NCBI GenBank assembly: GCA_009930475.1
Contig: RZYC01000009.1
Location: 1-64,000, forward strand
Direction of reading: 5' to 3'
Length of the DNA stretch: 64,000 nt
Source of the DNA: Spartobacteria bacterium
GTDB lineage: Bacteria > Verrucomicrobiota > Kiritimatiellia > RZYC01
Positions 32,761-41,405 of the stretch are shown piece by piece; position 1 is the stretch's first letter, and each line of letters opens with the position of its first letter. The position numbers and the translations under genes were made by a program. The notes beneath the pieces are model-generated. The model was not told where the DNA came from. It searched no databases and saw nothing but the letters and a program-made list of their open reading frames with translations.

Positions 32761-35631
32761 TCAGTCAACCTCTTTTTGCGCTTTTTTGTAAAACCGGCCT
32801 GAAAAGTATGTTTCGGGCAGATGATTCTGCATGCGATTCGCCATCATGCGGTACTGCATGGCCTGGGTCAGTTCCTTCTGCTGTTCATAATAAGAGACCA
32901 ATCGGTTGAAAGCTTGAATATACATGGTTATACGCGGCCTGCTGGTATAAAGCGGATTGCCGTTGTCCAGTTCCGGGGGAGGTAAAAACGCCTGATCCTG
33001 TCCAGTGCCCGTTTGCAGTGCCTGAAGGCCGATGAAGGCAATGGTTGCCAGCTTGCGGTCCATGAGCCAGGCTCCTCGTTTCCGTGTGTATTCGTCAACG
33101 AAATGCTGGAGCGATTCGGTGGTGGAAAACTCAACCTGATCCTGCAGGTGATCACTGAATTTCAATGTCTCAAGCGTATTTTCCTGCGCCGTTTGCTGGG
33201 GTTTGTATTCTGTGGTTAATCCCAGATTGTTCAAACAGTAACCTACGGAAGGGGCATCATCGGTCACCGGGGGTGTTGAGTCGACAAATGCTCTAAGTTG
33301 CTCTGTGCCGGCCACAAAGCCGTTGAGCAGGTCGGCGGTGCATGATATCCCGATGGATTGTAACGATTTCTGTACCGATGGCGACGTCATACGCGATTGA
33401 AGCGATTCAAAGTCGATATGTTTCGGTTGTTTATGACCAATAAGGCAGAATTCCATTCCGGGATAGATTTCCCAAAGTGTTGCCTGAGGAAACACGTCAA
33501 GCACAGATGCTGTCAGCGCGCGAATCTGTTCTAAAGTAAGTAGATGGTAGGGAATCCATTGTGCAACAAGGCCGTTGCTGCTTAATCGGTGGCTGCACAA
33601 TTCATAAAACTCTCTGGAATACAGGTTGGCCGCACCCTCGTTGGCTGGGGGAGGGGGTTCCAGTGTAATCAAATGGTAGGTTTTGCGGGTCTTCATTAAA
33701 TGGGTGCGCCCATCCGTGATCATAAGGTGTACCCTCGGATCATTGAGAATGCTGCCGTTGACGTGGTCGTAACAATGGACGGCCCGTGTTACTGCCGGAG
33801 ATAACTCTGCGCAATCGATCTGTTTGATGGTGTCATGCGCTGCTACGCCGGAGAGGGTCATTCCGGTGCCCAGACAGATGACCAGCACTCTTTCCGGATT
33901 CTCAGCAAGAAGGGCAGGCAGGTGCCCCAGCAGTTTGGTATATCGCTGGGCTGCAAAATTGTCGGTAATCATCGAGGTCGGCCCCACGTATAGCCGCCGC
34001 AGATTTATCGCTGCCTGCGGAATATCCTGCTGCATCACAAGAACTGAGCCGCAGTGATCTTCTTCGTGGAAAATGATGCGGTTGGTTCCCTGATGTTCAA
34101 TGATCACCCCCTGGTTCTCCAGTACGGCCTGATCGTAAAAAACAGTGCGATCGGAAAACAGGCTGTACAGGATACGCTCCGGTAACAGCATGGCGATGCC
34201 TAAGAAAAGCAAGGCCGCGAATCCGCCCTGCCACCAGCGCATCGAGCGTGTTCCGATTCGTACAATACATCCTGCCAGTACCAGAATGCCCACGCACACC
34301 ATCAGGCTGCCTTGCATGCCCATGTTTGGAAGCAGTAGAAACCCGCAAACCAGCGGCCCCAGCATGCAGCCCAATACATTCCACATATAAGCACCGCCCA
34401 GGTTTCGGCCTGCATACTTTTTGTTTTCTGTAAAAAATCTGGCAGCAAAGGGAAATGCATATCCTTGAATCCATGCTGGAAGCGCCGTCAGGATGAATGT
34501 AGGCAATGTAATGCGCAGCAGAAAGTCGAAAAGCGGCGTCTGACATGACACAGGGAGATGAGAAAAGGTTTTTGTCGCCAAGTGCGCAAAACTCTTGCCT
34601 GATGCGCCATAAGTCCATGCAGCCAGACTTGCGATGATGGCCAGCGAGCAGCATAAGAGGAGCAGTCCATAATGTGCCGCGGCATGTGTGCACTTCTCTG
34701 CTTTGCGTGCCCCCATTACGCTTCCAATCGACATAAAAAGAAGGATTACGGCTAACATGGCAGAAAAAGTCTGCGCGGTACTGTTTAAATGAAACAAAAG
34801 AATGCGCGTCCAGACACATTCCAGTCCCAGAATGGCAAATCCGGCACAGAAATAGGCCAGTTGCATCGATCGTCCGGTGCGCCTGTCTGTCATGGCAGTC
34901 GGCTCCGTCTCGCGCTGTATTGATGGTAGAGGGGAGGAAAGCGACTGCCAGCGTTTTCGTTGACTGACAAGAGCCATAAATAGAGTGCCTGCGGAACAAA
35001 TTCCATTTAGCAGCACCCCTGTATGAAGCGCCCCTTGAAATCCCAGGGTGCCTATCAGATAGAATCCGGCGGCGAGGCATCCCGCAACTCCTCCGGCCAT
35101 GTTCAGCCCATAAAGCAGACCTGTCCGGCGAGCGATTCCGTCTCCGAGTAGTACACACTGTCGTACAAGAATCGGCAGCGTGAGTCCCATAAGGAATGTC
35201 GGTATAAACAGAACCGCAAAAACACCGGAAAACCGCAGGACAAGATATTTCGATCCTGTCAGCCATGCCGCATCCAGATGAGCTAGAAACTGCGGCAGCA
35301 TGGTCAAAAGGAATCCGGAACAATACGCCGTGAAGGCGATACCGGATTCAATGAGCGCTACCCACCATAATGGACGTATCATGCGATCGGCCAGTGCTCC
35401 TCCGGTGCGGCTTCCCGATGCCAGCCCCAGCATGAAAACCGACAGCGTCGTTGCGACCGCATAACCCGATGAGCCAAACACCCATACCAGGCACTTTGTC
35501 CACACCACCTGATACAGCAGCGCGGCCATGCCCGAGATGAAAAATAACAGGGCAATGATTCCGAAAAGCAGGCTTCCGCGGGCGGGATGCTGCATATCAT
35601 GTTCAGTTAACAGTGTTTGCTTCTTTGTCAT
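32761..35631 (-). CDS. Fused MFS-like membrane/spermidine synthase-like protein
   Basis: 956 residues. AAGGA 8 bases before ATG. The N-terminal half has about 12 or more membrane helices and begins with FISGMAALLYQVVWTKCLVW, the signature of fused MFS/spermidine synthase proteins. The C-terminal half (about 560-830) has the aminopropyltransferase fold: VLVICLGTGMTLSG (cofactor loop), CAELSPAVTRAV and VHLMITDGRTHLM. The active-site DxPx of true spermidine synthases is replaced by LEPPPPAN, and the GGGxG loop by CLGTG, so it may not make spermidine. A helical tail follows. Its place among pilus genes suggests a role in modifying or supporting the surface machine, but that is inference. Confidence 0.8.
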   Translation of the reverse strand: MTKKQTLLTEHDMQHPARGSLLFGIIALLFFISGMAALLYQVVWTKCLVWVFGSSGYAVATTLSVFMLGLASGSRTGGALADRMIRPLWWVALIESGIAFTAYCSGFLLTMLPQFLAHLDAAWLTGSKYLVLRFSGVFAVLFIPTFLMGLTLPILVRQCVLLGDGIARRTGLLYGLNMAGGVAGCLAAGFYLIGTLGFQGALHTGVLLNGICSAGTLFMALVSQRKRWQSLSSPLPSIQRETEPTAMTDRRTGRSMQLAYFCAGFAILGLECVWTRILLFHLNSTAQTFSAMLAVILLFMSIGSVMGARKAEKCTHAAAHYGLLLLCCSLAIIASLAAWTYGASGKSFAHLATKTFSHLPVSCQTPLFDFLLRITLPTFILTALPAWIQGYAFPFAARFFTENKKYAGRNLGGAYMWNVLGCMLGPLVCGFLLLPNMGMQGSLMVCVGILVLAGCIVRIGTRSMRWWQGGFAALLFLGIAMLLPERILYSLFSDRTVFYDQAVLENQGVIIEHQGTNRIIFHEEDHCGSVLVMQQDIPQAAINLRRLYVGPTSMITDNFAAQRYTKLLGHLPALLAENPERVLVICLGTGMTLSGVAAHDTIKQIDCAELSPAVTRAVHCYDHVNGSILNDPRVHLMITDGRTHLMKTRKTYHLITLEPPPPANEGAANLYSREFYELCSHRLSSNGLVAQWIPYHLLTLEQIRALTASVLDVFPQATLWEIYPGMEFCLIGHKQPKHIDFESLQSRMTSPSVQKSLQSIGISCTADLLNGFVAGTEQLRAFVDSTPPVTDDAPSVGYCLNNLGLTTEYKPQQTAQENTLETLKFSDHLQDQVEFSTTESLQHFVDEYTRKRGAWLMDRKLATIAFIGLQALQTGTGQDQAFLPPPELDNGNPLYTSRPRITMYIQAFNRLVSYYEQQKELTQAMQYRMMANRMQNHLPETYFSGRFYKKAQKEVD

Positions 35632-35660
35632 TCAGCAGTCCTTATCAAAAGGCAGTGGGT

Positions 35661-35726
35661 GCGGGAGGGACAGGGGTGGTCATGGTGCCTGATGGAGGTC
35701 GGCGCTGGTTGGGTTGTCCCTCCCGC
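35661..35726. repeat. 12-bp perfect inverted repeat with 42-base loop
   Basis: GCGGGAGGGACA (35661-35672) and TGTCCCTCCCGC (35715-35726) are exact complements. The inner segment includes GATGGAGGTCGGCGCTGG. It fills the 111-base gap between the PilT stop and the aminopropyltransferase-like gene and would make a strong hairpin in the transcript. It resembles a small dispersed element; no T-run follows. Confidence 0.6.
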
Positions 35727-35742
35727 GATGTGAAAGTTCTGG

Positions 35743-36801
35743 CTAGGGGAAGTTCTCTTGAGAAAATGTTCGGCGTGATTCGCTGTAACTGGCAGCCTCT
35801 TCCATCGATATCAGGTCATCTTTTACAAGTTTTTGAAGCGCTGCATTCAATGTGCGCATGCCAAGGTCATGCCCGGTCTGCATTGCTGTTGCAATCTGAT
35901 GCGTTTTGCTGTCGCGAATCATAGACCGAACGGCCGGCGTTACGCATAAAACCTCCGCTGCCAGAGAGCGTCCGGCATTATTGTTCCATGGAATGAGTTT
36001 CTGGCAGATCACGTATTGCAGGGTTGAAGCAATCTGTGTTCGCACCTGGGTCTGCTGTGCGGCCGGGAACGCACTGATGATTCGGGAAATGGTTTGAACT
36101 GCCGTGGATGTGTGAAGTGTGGCAAATGTCAAATGCCCTGTTTCCGCTAATGTAAGTGCTGCCGACATGGTGTCCAAATCACGCATTTCACCCACCATGA
36201 CAACATCCGGATCTTCACGCATGGAGCGTTTCAGTGCTTCAGCAAAACTGCATGTGTCACGCCCGACTTCGCGCTGTGTTACAAAAGACATTTTGTTGTA
36301 ATGGCGGTATTCTACAGGATCTTCGATCGTATGAATATGGCAGGCGCGGCAGGTGTTTATTTCGTGAATCAAACTTGCAATGGTCGTCGATTTCCCGGAG
36401 CCCGTTGCTCCCGTAACCAAGACCAGTCCAGAATGCAGTGAACAGATATCTTCCAGAACCTGCATCGGTAATCCCAGCTGATCCAATTTGAAAAAGGTGT
36501 TTGGCAGCAGGCGCAGCGCCAGCGCAATGCTGTCCTGCTGATAATAGGCATTGATCCGAATGCGATACCCGCCTTCCAGTTCTATGGCCCAATCCAGCTC
36601 GTGGTCAGACTCCAACTGTTTAAACGCATGGTGTCCCACGAGATGCTCTGCTGAACTTTTCAGCAGTTCTTCCGTAAGAACAGGAAAGCCCTCCATCGGG
36701 ATCAGACTTCCATGCATTCGTACAATGGGTTCCGCACCAACAGCTAAATGCAGGTCGCTGCCGCCGCTTGTCACAAAGCGATTAAGCATGCGCTCGATCA
36801 T
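35743..36801 (-). CDS. pilT: Twitching motility/retraction ATPase PilT
   Basis: 352 residues, the normal PilT length. An N-terminal PAS-like domain (GGSDLHLAVGAEPIVRMHG) is followed by Walker A GATGSGKST (residues 131-139), the Asp box TIEDPVEY, Walker B DPDVVMVGEMRD, and the His box GHLTFATLHTST. The PilT-specific C-terminal AIRNLIREGKTHQ appears as VRSMIRDSKTHQI, and IQTG as MQTGHDLGMRTLN. PilT depolymerises pili, so its presence argues for a retractile pilus rather than a pure type II secretion system. It overlaps the methyltransferase stop by 4 bases (ATGA). Confidence 0.94.
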   Translation of the reverse strand: MIERMLNRFVTSGGSDLHLAVGAEPIVRMHGSLIPMEGFPVLTEELLKSSAEHLVGHHAFKQLESDHELDWAIELEGGYRIRINAYYQQDSIALALRLLPNTFFKLDQLGLPMQVLEDICSLHSGLVLVTGATGSGKSTTIASLIHEINTCRACHIHTIEDPVEYRHYNKMSFVTQREVGRDTCSFAEALKRSMREDPDVVMVGEMRDLDTMSAALTLAETGHLTFATLHTSTAVQTISRIISAFPAAQQTQVRTQIASTLQYVICQKLIPWNNNAGRSLAAEVLCVTPAVRSMIRDSKTHQIATAMQTGHDLGMRTLNAALQKLVKDDLISMEEAASYSESRRTFSQENFP

Positions 36802-37796
36802 ACATGTGCCTTTCGGGCAATATCCAGCTCCATGTCGCCCAGCGGTGTTTTCACCGTGCGTGAACGGACCGACCGGAATCCTGAGCGAATCATGGCTTCT
36901 GCAATCTGTCCCTGCTGGAAATACATGCCAGATCCCATCGTTAATGAGTGAATGACATGGCCAAGCATCATATCCGGTTTTGTCATCTCATGCGTCATAC
37001 CATCCTGAAAACAGGCCAATACACCGCCTGGATTCAGCGCGTCAAGGCACTTTTTCAGAACTGCATCCAGTTTTTCGACTGCAAAGTTTAATGTAGCACA
37101 TACCCAGATAAAATCGTAGCTGCTGCCAATATCGTCAGTTATATAATTGCCACCGACGGATGTAATGCGACGTTGCAGGTTGTATTTATCAACAAATTCC
37201 TGTGCCACCTTGGCCACAGCCGGTTGATCAAAAACCACGCCGTTCATTTCCGGATGGGCTTCTACAAAATGAATGCAGAACAGACCGGAACCGCAACCCA
37301 TATCAAGCATCTTTCTGAACGAACCGAATTCCGGAAGTTTTGAAATGATGTCGACAGCTTGCTGTCCGCTGCCGCCCAGAATCCATGAAGAGTGATTCCG
37401 TGTGCTTTGAGCCCATAACTGCTCATTGGCCATATTGCCGCCAAATACATCCGGGTTTGCTCCTTTACGCACCAGTGTGACCGTTTCACGCATAGGATCA
37501 ATGCATTCCCGCTTCATGGATTGGAACAGGCGGCCCTGATATTGTGGTGAGTCTGAAGCAAGAAATTGATCTACATCGGGGGTATTGCGATATCGCCCGT
37601 TTTCCTTTTCCAGTAGATCGATCATGCATAACGCATCCAGAAACAGTTCGGTATTGGCTGGATCGGTATGCAAAACATCAAGTACAGTTGATACCGTTTT
37701 CCACTCCGACAGTACGTCAAATACATTTAGCTCAATGGCCGCCATCATCAGTTCCGTCCTTAATGGTGCGACACAGATATCATATAATCGTTTCAT
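36798..37796 (-). CDS. SAM-dependent O-methyltransferase family protein
   Basis: 332 residues. An N-terminal winged-helix dimerisation domain (ELMMAAIELNVFDVLSEW) precedes a class I methyltransferase domain: motif I MLDMGCGSGLFCIHF, acidic loop GVVFDQPAVAKVA, and YDFIWVCATLNF, then LNPGGVLACFQDGM. This is the acetylserotonin/hydroxyindole O-methyltransferase-like family; the substrate cannot be predicted. AGGAG lies 7 bases before the ATG. It is translationally coupled to pilT, and a TTAGG-n4-CCTAA box lies 24 bases upstream, suggesting metal-dependent control of both genes. Confidence 0.85.
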   Translation of the reverse strand: MKRLYDICVAPLRTELMMAAIELNVFDVLSEWKTVSTVLDVLHTDPANTELFLDALCMIDLLEKENGRYRNTPDVDQFLASDSPQYQGRLFQSMKRECIDPMRETVTLVRKGANPDVFGGNMANEQLWAQSTRNHSSWILGGSGQQAVDIISKLPEFGSFRKMLDMGCGSGLFCIHFVEAHPEMNGVVFDQPAVAKVAQEFVDKYNLQRRITSVGGNYITDDIGSSYDFIWVCATLNFAVEKLDAVLKKCLDALNPGGVLACFQDGMTHEMTKPDMMLGHVIHSLTMGSGMYFQQGQIAEAMIRSGFRSVRSRTVKTPLGDMELDIARKAHV

Positions 37797-37819
37797 TTTT
37801 ATCTCCTGACTGCTTAGTA

Positions 37820-37833
37820 TTAGGACTGCCTAA
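37820..37833 (-). promoter_or_regulatory. Candidate DtxR/IdeR-type operator 3
   Basis: TTAGGACTGCCTAA, with perfect arms and a 4-base spacer, 24 bases before the methyltransferase ATG. The flank ACACTTGTTGC resembles ACAAATGTTGC beside operator 1, so the similarity extends beyond the box. Confidence 0.5.
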
Positions 37834-37958
37834 CACTTGTTGCGTTATCTCGTCAATATAACAGATTTTAGAACCCGCTGTTTACCCTTTTTCAGCTGTG
37901 TACAGAACTAAAACATAAGGAACTGAATGGATAAAGACGGCTATGAAAAAGGTACAAA

Positions 37959-38588
37959 TCACATGGATTTCATGAAGAAATTGGTTTGTTTTTCGAGGCC
38001 GATGGTCGATTCGGGGCCGTGTCCGGGGTAGATCGTGGTGGAGGAGGATAATGCGACCAGTTTTTTCAGTGACGTGGTCAGTGTCCGGGACGAGCCGCCC
38101 GGGAGGTCGGTTCGTCCGACAGAGCCACGAAAAAGAGTATCGCCGGTAAACGCCGTTTGACCCTCATCGAAAAGGAAGATGACGCCGCCGGGGGTATGGC
38201 CCGGCGTATGCATAAGTGAGAATGTGAAATGGCCGATTTCAAGCTGATTATCTTTTGGGGTCAGAAAAGTGTAGGCCGCTTTAAGTGGAGCGGGATAGAA
38301 GGGCGGAATGGCATTTTGCGCGGTGAACGCCCACGCCTGATCCTCGGGATGGAGATAAATGGGGGCGGGATGTTTTTGCCAGCAGCTGTGCAGTGCGCCG
38401 ATATGGTCGGCGTGTCCGTGCGTGAGGAGATAGCCTGTCACGGTGGCTTTTTTTTCAGCAACCGCGTCCATGATATCCTCGGCATCGGCACCGGGATCAA
38501 TGATCAGCATCGTACGGGACGCCTTGTGTGAAATGAGATAGCAATTTTCTTCGAACGGTCCGGTAATCAAATGTTTCAGTGTGTACAT
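37959..38588 (-). CDS. Metallo-beta-lactamase-fold hydrolase (GloB-like)
   Basis: 209 residues. The metal site is complete: LLTHGHADHIGALH (HxHxDH), MHTPGHTPGGVIFLF (third His), GDTLFRGSVGRTDL (bridging Asp) and YPGHGPESTIG (last His). This is the short YcbL/glyoxalase II-like type, usually a cytoplasmic thioesterase acting on glutathione-like or other thioesters. AAGGA precedes the ATG by 10 bases. It stands alone, divergent from the signalling cluster; the 193 bases between the two starts must hold both promoters. Confidence 0.92.
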   Translation of the reverse strand: MYTLKHLITGPFEENCYLISHKASRTMLIIDPGADAEDIMDAVAEKKATVTGYLLTHGHADHIGALHSCWQKHPAPIYLHPEDQAWAFTAQNAIPPFYPAPLKAAYTFLTPKDNQLEIGHFTFSLMHTPGHTPGGVIFLFDEGQTAFTGDTLFRGSVGRTDLPGGSSRTLTTSLKKLVALSSSTTIYPGHGPESTIGLEKQTNFFMKSM

Positions 38589-38781
38589 GGTGTATTGTCC
38601 TTTCCTTTTTCAAGCCGCGCTGCTCATGGCCGGGGGCCGCTGTTATTTTTTGGACGGTAGTTTTACGTCAGAGAGGGAGTTATCGCACGTTTAAAGTGGT
38701 CTTTTTGTTTTTGATGGCATAAAACACCACTAGTTTACTTTTTATTTATGAACCGGGCGATAGAAGGAGTTTCCAGGAAGC

Positions 38782-39585
38782 ATGAATCTTGGCGAAAAAG
38801 AACAGAACGTAATACTGCTGGTTGATGATCATGCGGCGAATCGCCATATTGTGAAGGCGATGCTGCGCAGTGAACCGATCATTCTGGATGCGGTGGAAAA
38901 CGGGTGCCAGGCTCTGGAATACCTGCGCTTACGTCATTGTGATTTGGTGCTGATGGATTGTCAGATGCCTGAAATGAACGGGATGGATGCTGCCAGAGCG
39001 ATTCGCGCAGGGGAGTGCGGTCAGGAGAATGTCCGGATTCCTATTGTCGCCATGACGGCGCATGCACTTGACGAGGATCGTCGGTTGTGTCTGGATGCGG
39101 GCATGGATGATTATATTTCTAAACCAATCGACCGGAAAGGACTCATGACAACGCTGAATAAATGGCTGACGCAAAGTGACGAAGAAAGGGACGGGGGTAT
39201 GGTCAGTGCTGCGGCGGAAAAGGAGGCCGCGCCGGCGGTGATGCTTTCTCACTTCGATTTTGATGGCACGAAGCTGCGTCTGATGGATGATCTGGAGCTG
39301 ATTGCTATTATTGTGGGCAGCTATCTGGATGAATTTCCTACGCAGCTGAAACAGCTGCAGCAGAGTGTCGCCGCAGACGATGTGGCCACCGCAGGGAAGC
39401 TTGGGCATCGTATAAAAGGCTCGTCCTCGAATGTGGGTGCGGTACTTTTACAGGCGCAGGGACTACGTATTGAACGGGCCGGCAAGGCGGGCGATATGGA
39501 AGAGGTCAAGGTGGCCGCGGCGGCTTTGCCGGAGCTCTTTTTAGAATATTCCAAGGTGGTAAAACAGCTGCTGCCGCTGGATTGA
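38782..39585 (+). CDS. Response regulator with C-terminal HPt domain
   Basis: 267 residues, no output domain of the DNA-binding kind. Residues 10-130 form a receiver (ILLVDDHAANRH; phospho-acceptor Asp59 in VLMDCQMPEMNG; AMTAHA; KPID). Residues about 165-267 form an HPt domain with phospho-His209 in LGHRIKGSSSNVGA. Such REC-HPt proteins shuttle phosphate between a hybrid kinase and a final regulator. It opens the signalling cluster and precedes a solute-binding protein and a hybrid kinase that also ends in HPt. AAGGAG and AGGAA lie upstream of the ATG. Confidence 0.88.
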   Translation: MNLGEKEQNVILLVDDHAANRHIVKAMLRSEPIILDAVENGCQALEYLRLRHCDLVLMDCQMPEMNGMDAARAIRAGECGQENVRIPIVAMTAHALDEDRRLCLDAGMDDYISKPIDRKGLMTTLNKWLTQSDEERDGGMVSAAAEKEAAPAVMLSHFDFDGTKLRLMDDLELIAIIVGSYLDEFPTQLKQLQQSVAADDVATAGKLGHRIKGSSSNVGAVLLQAQGLRIERAGKAGDMEEVKVAAAALPELFLEYSKVVKQLLPLD

Positions 39586-39627
39586 CCCAGGTGAAATGGC
39601 AGCGAAGACAGCGAGGAGGAACAAGAC

Positions 39628-41391
39628 ATGCGTAAGTTAATTAGAATCTTTTGTGCAGCGTTGATGTTATGTGGATTCGGAATGGTTCGTGCGTCCGAGC
39701 CGGCGGTTCCCCGGATTGCTCTGGTGATGAAAGCGTTGTCCAATCCGTTTTTCTCAGGCATGGAGGCGGGGGCAAAGGCGTATGCGCAGTCGCACGATAT
39801 TCATCTTGAATCCTTCGGGGTGGAACGTGAAACGGATGTGGATATCCAGATTGGCATTATCGACAATCTCATACAGAAACAATTTGATGCGGTTGTCCTG
39901 GCACCCGCAGATTCCGTTAAGTTACTTCCCGTTTTAAAAAAGGCTGTTGATGCCGGGATCATTGTGATCAATATCGATAATCCGCTGGATCGGAATGCCA
40001 TGGCGGAGCTGGGCATTGATATTCCTTTTGTGGGATCGGATAATTACGAAGGGTCCAAGTTGGTCGGCGAATATATTAAGCGTAAAAAGAGCGGCAAGCC
40101 TTGTAATATCCTGTACATAGAGGGGATTCGTGATGTTGCCAACGCCGATTTGCGCAGAGAGGGATTTAAAGCCGGATTGAAGGATTCTAATGCGGTCTTA
40201 TTAGCCTCTGAAAGTGCGCACTGGCATGCCGATGAAGCGATGACCTTGACGGCTGACTGGATTCTTTCCGGGAACCCCTTTCCGGATGTCATTGCCTGCG
40301 CCAATGATTCAATGGCGCTGGGAGCGCGGCAGGGCGTAGATATCGCTGTGTCCGGCGCGGCTGATGTGATGATTACAGGTTATGACAACGTGGCAGAGGT
40401 TCGGGGAGAAATTCAGAACGGACGTATTCATGCCACCATTGATCAGCATCCCGAATTGATGGGTGCCTATGGTGTCAGACTGGCGGTACAGATGTTTGAA
40501 GGACAGGAGGTGCCTGACTATGTGGCGACCCCTGTGGATCTGGTCACCTATGATACTTTTGGGAAAAAAGTTGTTTTGGCTATTTCCACCACGCGCAATC
40601 CTTTTTTTCAGTCTATTATCGCAGGTGCGTCATCCGTAGCCGCGTTGCAGGGCATCAATATGATTGTGGATGATGCGCAGGATGACAGTGCCAAACAGCT
40701 TGAAGCCCTGGCTGGATATATTAGTGACGGGGTGGATTTACTCATCATTAATCCGGCCGATACGGTCTCCTGCGGTTCGGCTGTCGAACTGGCCAACACC
40801 ATGGATATTCCAGTGATCACCATCGACCGTAATGTTATGTCGGGCGACGTCCTGTCGCATTTGGCTTCGGATAATTATTCCGGAGGTCAAATGGTGGCAG
40901 ACTATCTGATCAATACGTTGCCGGACGGGGGACATATCCTGGAGCTTCAGGGGATTCTGGGAACATCGGCTACCCATGATCGCGGCATGGGATTCAATGC
41001 CGGACTGGAAAAAGAGAAGACATTCATTATCGACCATCAAACAGCGGATTTTGATCGGGAAAAAGCCAAACAGCTGGTTGCCCAGCTTTTGGCCCGCGGT
41101 CAGCAATATGATGCCATCTTTGCTCATAACGATGAAATGATATTGGGCGCACTGGCGGCTGTGAAAGAGGCGGGCAGTACGCCGCTACCCGTTCTAGTTG
41201 GTTTCGATGCCACACCCGAAGCGGTGACCGCAGTGAAACAGGGTGAGCTTTCTTTAACGATTGCTCAGGAGCCTGAGAACATGGGGAAAATCGCGATGCA
41301 GCTTGCCGCCGACATATTACGAGGCGATGCCGTGGAACGGGAAAAAAAGGTGGGACTGAAACGCATTGAGAGGCAGATTACAGAAGAATGA
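39628..41391 (+). CDS. Tandem-duplicated periplasmic sugar-binding protein
   Basis: 587 residues, twice the usual size. After a signal peptide (cleavage near VRA) there are two complete RbsB-like domains. Unit 1 (about 30-310) starts RIALVMKALSNPFFSGMEAG and unit 2 (about 315-580) starts VVLAISTTRNPFFQSIIAG; both have the DAVVLAP/DLLIINP strand, IDNPLD/IDRNVM and a C-terminal CANDSMALGA/AHNDEMILGA. No permease or ATPase is nearby, and the next gene is a hybrid kinase, so it most likely delivers a ligand signal to that kinase. Ligand is unknown; RbsB-like proteins bind sugars or autoinducer-2. GAGGAGG precedes the ATG. Confidence 0.88.
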   Translation: MRKLIRIFCAALMLCGFGMVRASEPAVPRIALVMKALSNPFFSGMEAGAKAYAQSHDIHLESFGVERETDVDIQIGIIDNLIQKQFDAVVLAPADSVKLLPVLKKAVDAGIIVINIDNPLDRNAMAELGIDIPFVGSDNYEGSKLVGEYIKRKKSGKPCNILYIEGIRDVANADLRREGFKAGLKDSNAVLLASESAHWHADEAMTLTADWILSGNPFPDVIACANDSMALGARQGVDIAVSGAADVMITGYDNVAEVRGEIQNGRIHATIDQHPELMGAYGVRLAVQMFEGQEVPDYVATPVDLVTYDTFGKKVVLAISTTRNPFFQSIIAGASSVAALQGINMIVDDAQDDSAKQLEALAGYISDGVDLLIINPADTVSCGSAVELANTMDIPVITIDRNVMSGDVLSHLASDNYSGGQMVADYLINTLPDGGHILELQGILGTSATHDRGMGFNAGLEKEKTFIIDHQTADFDREKAKQLVAQLLARGQQYDAIFAHNDEMILGALAAVKEAGSTPLPVLVGFDATPEAVTAVKQGELSLTIAQEPENMGKIAMQLAADILRGDAVEREKKVGLKRIERQITEE

Positions 41392-41405
41392 TTGAGGGTT
41401 ATTGA

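Noticed and set aside
34097-35323. 408-codon open frame in the same strand but another frame of the MFS/spermidine-synthase gene
   Set aside because: Cys/Arg/His-rich shadow translation of a clear membrane protein; no protein-like features.
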